Below are positions 34,737-42,431 of a stretch of DNA of 64,000 nt, in pieces. The DNA is taken from NCBI RefSeq assembly GCF_047228935.1, contig NZ_JBFEGG010000001.1:1302001-1366000 (forward strand), written 5' to 3'. Source of the stretch: Ornithinibacillus sp047228935. Lineage in GTDB: Bacteria > Bacillota > Bacilli > Bacillales > Amphibacillaceae. The notes under the pieces are model-generated. The model worked only from the letters and a program-made list of their open reading frames with translations, was not told where the DNA came from and ran no database searches. How positions within the stretch are numbered: the stretch's first letter is position 1; the number at the start of each line of letters is the position of its first letter. The translations under genes were made by a program, and so were the position numbers.

Positions 34737-35261
34737 CTATTTCATGCTATTATCTTTCCATTTTTCAAGCCTTTTGGCGAATATCGGATAAATAATAAGT
34801 AAGAAAATAGAATTCGCTAAAATCGATGGCAATAAGCGTGACATGATGTAGTTAATCCATTCTGCATCCATTATTCCTACAAAATAATAGATCATATTAA
34901 TGATTACATCTGCAATAATTATACTTATTATACCAAACAATAATACCGAATAAATATTACTATGTAACATATTTCTTAGTTCGTGAATGATATAAACGGT
35001 AACACCGTAAGTAAACATATACACCCCTAATATTCCAGTATAAGCTATATCAAATAGAAGCCCAAAAATAAGAGCATAAACGATGGAATGGTAGGAATTC
35101 CTACGGTCATAATAGATTGCGATTAATACTAGAAACATTAAAACCCAATGAGGTGTAATCATGATGTCACCGTCAATGAGGCCACTTGGTAATAAGTCCA
35201 GTGCAACCCCTTCCAACACTAGTATTAATAGAAGAATAAGGGGTAGGAAAATATGTCTCAT
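34737..35261 (-). CDS. mreD: Rod-shape determining protein MreD
   Basis: A 174-residue membrane protein with five or six predicted helices, from MRHIFLPLILLLILVLEG to a basic C-terminus. It is recognised by length, hydropathy and its position after mreC (stop/start overlap ATGA). It is part of the elongation complex with MreB, MreC, RodA and PBPs. Confidence 0.92.
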   Translation of the reverse strand: MRHIFLPLILLLILVLEGVALDLLPSGLIDGDIMITPHWVLMFLVLIAIYYDRRNSYHSIVYALIFGLLFDIAYTGILGVYMFTYGVTVYIIHELRNMLHSNIYSVLLFGIISIIIADVIINMIYYFVGIMDAEWINYIMSRLLPSILANSIFLLIIYPIFAKRLEKWKDNSMK

Positions 35262-36121
35262 TCCTCCTCCCCCTCTTCGCTTCCTAATAATCGTTCCACT
35301 ACTACTACATTATTAATTTCATACATATTAGCGGCAGGCTCAATTAATGCAGTTTTCGTTAATCCATATTGATCTGGAATAACTTCTTTAACAGTACCAA
35401 TAAGTAAACCAGCTGGAAAGACACCACCCATTCCAGAAGAAACAACTAGTTCTCCCTCTTCCAAATCTTGGTCTGATTCCTCGATGATTTTAAACAATAA
35501 AGACTTTGTTTCTTTATCGTATGCTTCGATTAGACCAAAAATATCGTTTCCTTCTTCTCGAGAAACTGTTGCCGAAATTCGGTTAAATTCATCAAAACCA
35601 GTTAACAGTTGAACGGTAGAGGTTACCTCGGAAACAGTCTGTATCTTCCCAACCATACCTTCAGCTGTAATTACTGCCATATTTTCTTTTACTCCTGCAA
35701 GTGAACCTTTATTAATCGTAACCTGGTCTATCCAACGTTCTGGAGACCTTGCAGTTACAGTCGCATGAATGGGATTATACGCTCGAATCGAATCCTCTTT
35801 TTCTACTAACGCCCTTAATTCTTCATTTTCCTCTTTAATCTCTTGTACTTCATAAATTAATCCTTTATATTGCGCTAACTTTTCTCGTAAAATAAGATTT
35901 TCATCATATGTATTACGAACATCATCGATATTCTCAAAGATGTTCGCAACATACTGTACAGGAGCAGAAATTACATTTTGTAATACTCCAATCACATCAC
36001 TCACAAACTGTTCTCCTGTAGTTAAATTGGTACGATCTTTTATTGAAAACCCTATTAGAGCAACGAGTATTATAATTCCAATTAGTATAATAAATAATCT
36101 TTTTTTCCGAAATAATGACAT
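35258..36121 (-). CDS. mreC: Rod-shape determining protein MreC
   Basis: A 287-residue protein with a short cytoplasmic end, one transmembrane helix (about 9-25), a periplasm-side coiled coil (about 70-115, rich in Glu and Leu) and a beta-rich domain with ARSPERWIDQVTINKGSLAGV near 128. It links MreB to the cell-wall synthases. It lies between mreB and mreD, 12 bases after mreB, and starts with ATG behind AGGTG. Confidence 0.95.
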   Translation of the reverse strand: MSLFRKKRLFIILIGIIILVALIGFSIKDRTNLTTGEQFVSDVIGVLQNVISAPVQYVANIFENIDDVRNTYDENLILREKLAQYKGLIYEVQEIKEENEELRALVEKEDSIRAYNPIHATVTARSPERWIDQVTINKGSLAGVKENMAVITAEGMVGKIQTVSEVTSTVQLLTGFDEFNRISATVSREEGNDIFGLIEAYDKETKSLLFKIIEESDQDLEEGELVVSSGMGGVFPAGLLIGTVKEVIPDQYGLTKTALIEPAANMYEINNVVVVERLLGSEEGEEE

Positions 36122-36133
36122 AAAAACACCTAC

Positions 36134-37177
36134 TTATTCTACTGTAGGACGAGTAGATACATTCGGTTGCGCTTTAAAATGTTGAATATATTCTAACGAT
36201 TTACCAGTCCCAATTACAACACTATCTAGTGGATTATCCGCAACAAATACCGGCATCTTAGTCTCATCACTAATTATTTTATCAAGATTACGTAATAGCG
36301 CACCTCCGCCAGATAATACAATCCCACGGTCCATAATATCTGCTGCTAATTCAGGTGGCGTTTTTTCCAACGTAGTTTTAACAGCATCTATAATTGCGTC
36401 TACTGTATCCTTTAGTGCTTCTGAAACTTCCCTACCGGTAATAGATATAGTTTTAGGTAATCCGGTAAGCAAATCTCTTCCACGAATATCCATCTCATGT
36501 TCTGCTATACTTTTATCATTTGCTGAACCAATCTCGAATTTAATCTGTTCGGCTGTTCTTTCACCAATCATTAAATTATACGACTTTCGAATATAGTTCA
36601 CAATAGAATTATCCATATTATCGCCTGCATTGCGAATAGATTGGCATGCAACAATTCCACCTAATGATATAACTGCTACTTCTGTCGTTCCACCACCTAT
36701 ATCGACAATCATACTCCCTGTCGGTTCCCATACAGGTAGCCCCGCTCCAATTGCTGCTGCAAATGGTTCAGCAATTGGAAATGCCTCTCTTGCACCAGCC
36801 TGTTTCGATGCATCAATTACTGCACGCTCTTCTACCATTGTAATGCCTGAAGGAACACAAATCATCACATTTGGCTTTTTAGCAAATGTTGAACGACTCT
36901 TCATTGCACGTTTAATATAATATTGCATCATTGCAGCTGTTGTATCGTAATCAGCAATTACACCATCTTTCATCGGCCTTATAACTGAAATACTCCCCGG
37001 ATTTCTACCTAGCATATTTCTTGCTGCACTACCTACTGCTTCTATTTCACCTGTTTCTACATTTTTAGCGACGACAGATGGCTCTCTTAATACTACACCT
37101 TTTCCTTTAACAAATACCAATGTATTAGCTGTACCTAAATCAATTCCTAAATCTTGAGAAAATCCAAAGATCCCCAA
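36134..37177 (-). CDS. mreB: Rod-shape determining actin-like protein MreB
   Basis: A 347-residue actin fold protein. The phosphate-1 motif is DLGIDLGTANTLV (about 9-21), phosphate 2 is SMIVDIGGGTTEVAV (about 157), and the adenosine motif is GIVLSGGGALLRN near 287. It starts with TTG behind GAGGGAGA. It directs cell elongation along the membrane. It is first in the mreBCD-minCD series, which in Bacillus continues as one operon. Confidence 0.96.
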   Translation of the reverse strand: MGIFGFSQDLGIDLGTANTLVFVKGKGVVLREPSVVAKNVETGEIEAVGSAARNMLGRNPGSISVIRPMKDGVIADYDTTAAMMQYYIKRAMKSRSTFAKKPNVMICVPSGITMVEERAVIDASKQAGAREAFPIAEPFAAAIGAGLPVWEPTGSMIVDIGGGTTEVAVISLGGIVACQSIRNAGDNMDNSIVNYIRKSYNLMIGERTAEQIKFEIGSANDKSIAEHEMDIRGRDLLTGLPKTISITGREVSEALKDTVDAIIDAVKTTLEKTPPELAADIMDRGIVLSGGGALLRNLDKIISDETKMPVFVADNPLDSVVIGTGKSLEYIQHFKAQPNVSTRPTVE

Positions 37178-37323
37178 TAATATCTCCCTCTCCGATTACT
37201 ATAAGTTTTGCATTATAAAGCATGACTGTTCTTTTATATTTTATGTGGCGGACCGTATAATATATTCAAATAACGCACATGATTCCATGGAAAAAATATG
37301 TATTATCTCTTTTCCAATCTCAA

Positions 37324-37360
37324 GAAGCGCCACTTTCAACTTAATATGAAAATGGCGCTC
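37324..37360. other. Inverted repeat between radC and mreB
   Basis: The arms GAGCGCCATTTTCA and TTGAAAGTGGCGCTT form a long imperfect stem around a 7-8-base loop. No T run follows in either direction, so it is either a weak terminator of radC transcription or a structural element in the mreB upstream region. Confidence 0.55.
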
Positions 37361-37408
37361 ATACTTTATCTATTTAATTATACGAAAAAACGAGAGAAAT
37401 TGATAGTG

Positions 37409-38098
37409 CTATATATAGCCTTTTTCCTTTAATGATACAAATTTATGATCTCCTATGATTAAGTGATCTAATAATTCGATACCTATCATTTTACCGGATT
37501 CCTGAAGTCGTTTTGTCACATGGATATCTTCTTGGGATGGGGTTGGGTCACCTGAAGGATGATTATGAGCTACGATGATGGATGCAGCAGACCTTTTAAC
37601 TGCTTCACGGAAAACTTCACGAGGATGGACAATTGACGCATTAAGTGAACCAATAAATATTGTTTGACGATGAATAATTTGGTTCTTAGTATTTAAGAAC
37701 AGAACTACAAAATGCTCTTGATTTAAATTACGCAATTCTTCCATAATATAATCTGCACCATCTTCTGGTGAGCGAATTACATAACGTTCATTTGGTCTAT
37801 ACTGACTTAAACGCTTTCCAAGTTCTAACGCAGATAGAATTAATACTCCTTTAGCATTTCCTATTCCTTTTATAGCAGTAAGTTCCTCAAAGGTTGCATC
37901 TTTTAAAAGCTTTAATCCTTCAAAATGCATTAAAACTCGATTAGCAAGGGTCATAACCGATTCATCTTTTGTTCCACTCCCTAATAGAATTGCTAACAAC
38001 TCTTGGTTCGAAAGATGATTAGCACCTAAACTTAGAAGTCGTTCACGAGGTCGGTCTTCTTTCGGAACATCTTTGATCATAATCGATGAAGTTTTCAA
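37409..38098 (-). CDS. radC: RadC/MPN-domain protein
   Basis: A 229-residue JAB/MPN metalloprotease-like protein with an N-terminal helix-hairpin-helix (about 25-75) and the catalytic pattern HNHPSGDPTPSQED (about 175-188). The biochemical role of bacterial RadC is unsettled; in Bacillus it is at the same place, next to mreB. It starts with TTG 8 bases after AAAGGAGG. Confidence 0.94.
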   Translation of the reverse strand: MKTSSIMIKDVPKEDRPRERLLSLGANHLSNQELLAILLGSGTKDESVMTLANRVLMHFEGLKLLKDATFEELTAIKGIGNAKGVLILSALELGKRLSQYRPNERYVIRSPEDGADYIMEELRNLNQEHFVVLFLNTKNQIIHRQTIFIGSLNASIVHPREVFREAVKRSAASIIVAHNHPSGDPTPSQEDIHVTKRLQESGKMIGIELLDHLIIGDHKFVSLKEKGYI

Positions 38099-38192
38099 CG
38101 ATATTTCCTCCTTTCGTTTAGAAATAGAATAGCTTAGTTATGAATCACTTACAAATGAACAAAATAAACATTTCAACTTAAAAAATTTATCC

Positions 38193-38240
38193 AAAAAAAT
38201 AAAACCAGTACCTATATCTCTATTTTTTAGGTTCTGGTTT
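38193..38240 (-). terminator. Intrinsic terminator of spoIIB
   Basis: The arms AAACCAG-AACCTA and TAGGT-ACTGGTTT with an A/T-rich loop are followed by T-rich sequence (TTATTTTTTT), 30 bases past the spoIIB stop. Confidence 0.82.
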
Positions 38241-38269
38241 CTTCTTAATTTAAAATTTTTTATACTATA

Positions 38270-39187
38270 TCACTCCACACCTACAGTAGTTAATACCGTT
38301 GCAAAAGTTTTCCAAGTTTTAAGTAAAACACCTTCTGTATTTTTATCATCAGCAGAAACATTCTCCTCAATACTACGAACTAGACTAGACAGTTTTTCTG
38401 ACTGAGTAGGCGCTTGATCTAATATCTGTTGCCACTGTTTCGCTTCAATATTCCCTGTCTCTAAAGTCAATTTCCATTTATCTTGAAATGAAACTAACCA
38501 CTCATGTTCCTCTTTTGTAAGTTCCAGTTCTTGTTCACTTAACTGCCATTCTTTCGCATATACTTCTATTCCACTCTCTTTAAGAGAAGTCACATCTTGT
38601 TGCAATGACTCCTTAGATAAACCTAAATCTACTAGTAAAAAGAATTGATTGTCTTTTTCCCAAATAACTGGTGAATATCCAGCATCCACAAACTTTTCTG
38701 ATTCCACCTCTGCACCTGCTACTGATGAGAAAACTCCTCCTTGTAAAACATAGGCAGACATTGCATCAATTTTATATTGTGAAGTTTCCGTGCTGGTGGA
38801 AGTAGTTGTTCCCTCATTACCATTTTCTTCACCATTAGTAGGAGCAACATAATCTTGTGTTACTGTAAGATTATTGTCAAAATTAACTATTATTTTTAAC
38901 ATAATAAATCCCATGATAGAACCGATAATAATAGCAGAAATAATCGCAATAATAATCGGTTTAAATATATGAAAATTACTTTTACTCTTTGAGCTAGATT
39001 GTGATAGTAAAGGTATATCATAATTTCTAGTAAAAGTATGAATCTTACTGTCACTAGATTCTTCTGCAGCTGCTAGTTCTTCATTCATTCTCTCTATATT
39101 CTCTACTTGACTATAATTTGATTTACGAAAAGACCCTTGTTTTCCTTTTCCATCTAACCTGACTACTATTTGTTTTTTAACGGCCAT
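38270..39187 (-). CDS. spoIIB: Stage II sporulation protein B (SPOR-like domain)
   Basis: A 305-residue bitopic protein with a cytoplasmic N-terminus (about 1-75), one transmembrane helix (about 77-99), a Thr/Ser-rich linker and an SPOR-type domain (about 140-205, with YVLQGGVFSSVAGAEVESEKF). In Bacillus SpoIIB localises to the polar septum and helps septal peptidoglycan remodelling at engulfment. The gene follows folC there also. The ATG follows GGGGGT. Confidence 0.85.
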   Translation of the reverse strand: MAVKKQIVVRLDGKGKQGSFRKSNYSQVENIERMNEELAAAEESSDSKIHTFTRNYDIPLLSQSSSKSKSNFHIFKPIIIAIISAIIIGSIMGFIMLKIIVNFDNNLTVTQDYVAPTNGEENGNEGTTTSTSTETSQYKIDAMSAYVLQGGVFSSVAGAEVESEKFVDAGYSPVIWEKDNQFFLLVDLGLSKESLQQDVTSLKESGIEVYAKEWQLSEQELELTKEEHEWLVSFQDKWKLTLETGNIEAKQWQQILDQAPTQSEKLSSLVRSIEENVSADDKNTEGVLLKTWKTFATVLTTVGVE

Positions 39188-39305
39188 GTTCTGTTACCCC
39201 CACTTTGCTAGATTCGTTCTTTCAACTCTAGCATATACATTGCAAAAAGTAAGGAGAATGTTGTCACAAGGAGAACTATTTATTTCAACATAAACCGGAA
39301 TAACC

Positions 39306-40583
39306 TTACAAGGTTTGATTTTTTATATATTCTCTAACTATACCGATAAAATGTAGTGAACCCGCAAAGAAATAAATATCATTACCTTCTTTTATTTTCT
39401 TCATTTCTTCTTCCCAATTCGTACTTTTCACCTTGTCAGATGCTACCATTTCCACTAAATTTTCAGCTGATTCTGCACGTGGATGATCAAAGTAAGTCAC
39501 CATTACCGAATTAAAGTACGGTAATGCCATCTCAAGCATTTTCTGTAATTCTTTATCTTTAAATCCAGCAAATATTAGGTGCTTATGTTGATCTTGATAT
39601 AATTGATTCACCGTGTTAAGAAATGCTTCCATTCCATTCGGATTGTGTGCACCATCTAGTATTATAATCGGATTATCATGAATCTTTTCAAATCTACCTT
39701 GAACTTTACTATCTCTTAATCCTGCAAGTGCTTTTTCCCATTCTATACTAATTCCACTATTCTTGATTATCTGTAGTGCCATTAAAGCAGTTGCAGCATT
39801 ATCCGCTTGATGTAATCCAGTCATTTGAATTTCAACCTGATAATTTAAATAACGATAATTCCATTCTAAAAACTGTCGATTATCATCTATAATTGTCCTT
39901 TTATAAAAGTAATCTCTGTTTAACAGAAAAGTTGTTGTATTTTTTAGGCGAACCTCTTCCTCAATAACTGAAATACAAGCTGGGTTAATTTTTCCGAGAA
40001 CTACTGGAATATTATCTTTTATAATGCCAGCCTTATGGTAAGCTATTTCTTCTATTGTCTCTCCTAAAAAACTAGCATGGTCTTTGGCGATATTTGTTAT
40101 AATAGAGACAATTGGCTGAATACAGTTGGTGGAATCTTCTCTTCCACCCATACCCGCTTCAATAATAGCAATATCGATGTTTTCACTAAAATACATATAA
40201 GCTATCGTTGTTATAATTTCAAATTCCGTGGCGTGCATCCCTTTTAAATCTAACTCTTTTATACTTGGTAATAACTTATTGAACAATTGAATAAAAGACT
40301 TATCACTTATTGGTTGATTATTAATCATAATATATCCAGTCAAACCAGTAAAGCTAGGGGAAGTAAAAACTCCTACACGGTAATTGTTTTCAACTAGGGC
40401 TGACTTTAAATACGTTAAGGTTGATCCTTTCCCATTCGTGCCTGCAATATGTATAGATTTAAAATTTTTTTCAGGATTCTTTTGAGAGGCTAGCAACGCA
40501 TACATACGATCTAGTCCAGGCTTTATACCTAATGTACTTCTCTCTTTAAAAAAAGATTCTATCTGTTTTATACTATGAAACAT
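39306..40583 (-). CDS. folC: Folylpolyglutamate/dihydrofolate synthase
   Basis: A 425-residue Mur-ligase-like enzyme that adds glutamate to folates (and may make dihydrofolate). The P-loop is AGTNGKGST (about 47-55), the Mg-binding and carbamoyl-Lys region includes AGMGGREDSTN (about 142) and NIAKDHASFLG, and the C-terminal domain starts with ILDGAHNPNG near 308. It is divergent from the ATP-grasp pair, with only about 60 bases between the two start codons. Confidence 0.95.
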   Translation of the reverse strand: MFHSIKQIESFFKERSTLGIKPGLDRMYALLASQKNPEKNFKSIHIAGTNGKGSTLTYLKSALVENNYRVGVFTSPSFTGLTGYIMINNQPISDKSFIQLFNKLLPSIKELDLKGMHATEFEIITTIAYMYFSENIDIAIIEAGMGGREDSTNCIQPIVSIITNIAKDHASFLGETIEEIAYHKAGIIKDNIPVVLGKINPACISVIEEEVRLKNTTTFLLNRDYFYKRTIIDDNRQFLEWNYRYLNYQVEIQMTGLHQADNAATALMALQIIKNSGISIEWEKALAGLRDSKVQGRFEKIHDNPIIILDGAHNPNGMEAFLNTVNQLYQDQHKHLIFAGFKDKELQKMLEMALPYFNSVMVTYFDHPRAESAENLVEMVASDKVKSTNWEEEMKKIKEGNDIYFFAGSLHFIGIVREYIKNQTL

Positions 40584-40646
40584 AATATCACCAGCTTTAT
40601 TATCAATTAAAATTTAGTATAGCATATGATGAAAGGAATTCGAATA

Positions 40647-41537
40647 TTGAGTAAAATTGGTTGGATTATTTATAATGGCAATTTGCCTGGTAACAAATTT
40701 TTAGATTTTGCCGAGATGCTATTTGAAGCGGCCTCAAAGCAAAATTCTAAAACCTATATAATAAAAAACAATGAACTATTATCATCATTAAGTACCAGTA
40801 ATCTTGAAGTTCTAACAGATTATGAATTACCAGACTATGTTATTTTTACTGACAAAGATATTTATTTAGCTAGACAACTAGAATCTCTTGGTATCCCTGT
40901 CTTTAATCGCTCAGATGTAATCGAAACTAGTGATGATAAAGTTGCTACGTATCAAGCTTTAGCAAAACAAAATCTTCCTATACCGAAAACTATTATTGCA
41001 CCAAAGGTATATTATAATCGTAAAGAAAAAGATCTTCCAAATTTAGATTTCATTATAGAACAATTACGATTTCCAATGATTGTGAAGGAGGCTTACGGCT
41101 CATTTGGGGAACAAGTCTATTTAATTCATACAAAAAAGGAGCTAGAAGAGAAGGTACAAGAATTATATGGGAAACCGTTTATGTTTCAAGAATTTATTAA
41201 ATCAAGTGAAGGTAAAGACATAAGACTACAAGTCGTAGGGGACAAAGTAGTTGCTGCCATGAAACGATATTCAGAAAATGATTTCAGAGCAAATATTACT
41301 AGCGGTGGTAAGATGGTCGCCTATGAACCGACGGAAGTTGCTAAAGAAATTGCCATTCAAGCTTCCAAAGCAATTGGTGCAGATTTTAGCGGTGTTGATT
41401 TATTATTTGGTGAGAATGATCAATATATCATCTGTGAAATTAACTCTAATGCACATATTCGAAATCTTTACGATTGTACTGGAATTAACGCTGCTGATGC
41501 AATTGTGGAGTATATTTTAGAAAAATTGAGGGATTAA
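40647..41537 (+). CDS. RimK-like ATP-grasp ligase, first of a tandem pair
   Basis: A 296-residue protein of the RimK branch of ATP-grasp carboxylate-amine ligases. It has an N-terminal Rossmann-like domain (about 1-95), then the ATP lysine and glycine loop (MIVKEAYGSFGEQVYLI), the adenine strand (MFQEFI), KDIRLQVVGDKVVAAM, the FRANITSGG loop and the metal pair in CEINSN, which is complete. The start chosen is a TTG 9 bases after AAAGGA; an ATG seven codons earlier precedes that site. The family links an amino acid, often Glu, to a peptide or small acceptor. No substrate can be deduced; a paralogue follows directly. Confidence 0.75.
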   Translation: MSKIGWIIYNGNLPGNKFLDFAEMLFEAASKQNSKTYIIKNNELLSSLSTSNLEVLTDYELPDYVIFTDKDIYLARQLESLGIPVFNRSDVIETSDDKVATYQALAKQNLPIPKTIIAPKVYYNRKEKDLPNLDFIIEQLRFPMIVKEAYGSFGEQVYLIHTKKELEEKVQELYGKPFMFQEFIKSSEGKDIRLQVVGDKVVAAMKRYSENDFRANITSGGKMVAYEPTEVAKEIAIQASKAIGADFSGVDLLFGENDQYIICEINSNAHIRNLYDCTGINAADAIVEYILEKLRD

Positions 41538-41538
41538 T

Positions 41539-42405
41539 GTGGCAAATGGCTGGTTAATATATAGTTCAGAAGATGCAATTGAAAATAAAGAGTACATAGA
41601 TTGGTTTATTTCAGAGGCAAATAAACAAGGCTTATATTTACAATTAATTTTAAGAGAAGAGCTTCAAGTCGGAGTGGTCCAAAACGTATATTCTGTTTTA
41701 ATTGATGAAAAGGAATCCACACTACCTAATTTTGCAGTTGTTCGTACTGTTGAGCCTATCCTAAACAAGCAGTTAGAACAATTAGGCGTACACGTTTTTA
41801 ATTCTTCCATAATCTCAGAATTATGTAATCATAAATCGAAAACTTATTTCGAAATGGCCCGTTTAGGAGTTCCAATGGTAGATACTTTCTTCATAAATGG
41901 AAAAAACTTAACGGAAAAGCCCCCACTTTCTAATCATCCCTTTGTAATAAAAGAAGCAACTGGTAGGGGCGGAAAACAAGTTTATTTCATTAAAGATAAT
42001 GATGAATGGCTAACCTTTCTTTTGAAGTGTAGCCCAATTGATTATGTGATCCAATCTACAAAAGTTCAGATTGGAAAGGATTTAAGAGTATTCGTGGTAG
42101 GAAAAGAGATTGTTGGTGCGGTTCTTCGAGAAAGTAATACAGACTTTCGCGCAAATTTCAAACTTGGTGGTTCGGCTAACCTATACCAGTTAAGTGAAGG
42201 AGAAAGAGCGCTTATTATGAGCATTATAAAGCATTTTGATTTTGGAATGGTCGGCATAGACTTTTTAATTGGGTTAGATGGGGAGTTATTATTTAATGAG
42301 ATAGAAGATGTAGTTGGTTCTAGAACCCTTAGTGCTGTTAGTGATATCAATATAGTGGAAAAGTATGTGTCATTCATAAGTAAAACAATAAAACGGGAAT
42401 CTTAG
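41539..42405 (+). CDS. RimK-like ATP-grasp ligase, second of the pair
   Basis: A 288-residue paralogue of the preceding gene, starting with GTG one base after its stop, so the two are coupled. It keeps FVIKEATGRGGKQVYFI, KDLRVFVVGKEIVGAV and DFRANFKLGG. The terminal metal motif reads NEIEDVVG instead of EINSN, so the usual Asn ligand is Glu. This may alter activity or mark a different reaction. The product is unknown. An intrinsic terminator overlaps the stop codon and is shared with valS. Confidence 0.73.
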   Translation: MANGWLIYSSEDAIENKEYIDWFISEANKQGLYLQLILREELQVGVVQNVYSVLIDEKESTLPNFAVVRTVEPILNKQLEQLGVHVFNSSIISELCNHKSKTYFEMARLGVPMVDTFFINGKNLTEKPPLSNHPFVIKEATGRGGKQVYFIKDNDEWLTFLLKCSPIDYVIQSTKVQIGKDLRVFVVGKEIVGAVLRESNTDFRANFKLGGSANLYQLSEGERALIMSIIKHFDFGMVGIDFLIGLDGELLFNEIEDVVGSRTLSAVSDINIVEKYVSFISKTIKRES

Positions 42406-42426
42406 TTGAAACTTAGATTCCCGTTT
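42391..42426. terminator. Bidirectional terminator between ATP-grasp pair and valS
   Basis: A 12-bp stem AAACGGGAATCT/AGATTCCCGTTT with A/T-rich flanks, overlapping the ATP-grasp stop codon and ending 6 bases before the valS stop. Confidence 0.85.
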
Positions 42427-42431
42427 ATAGT

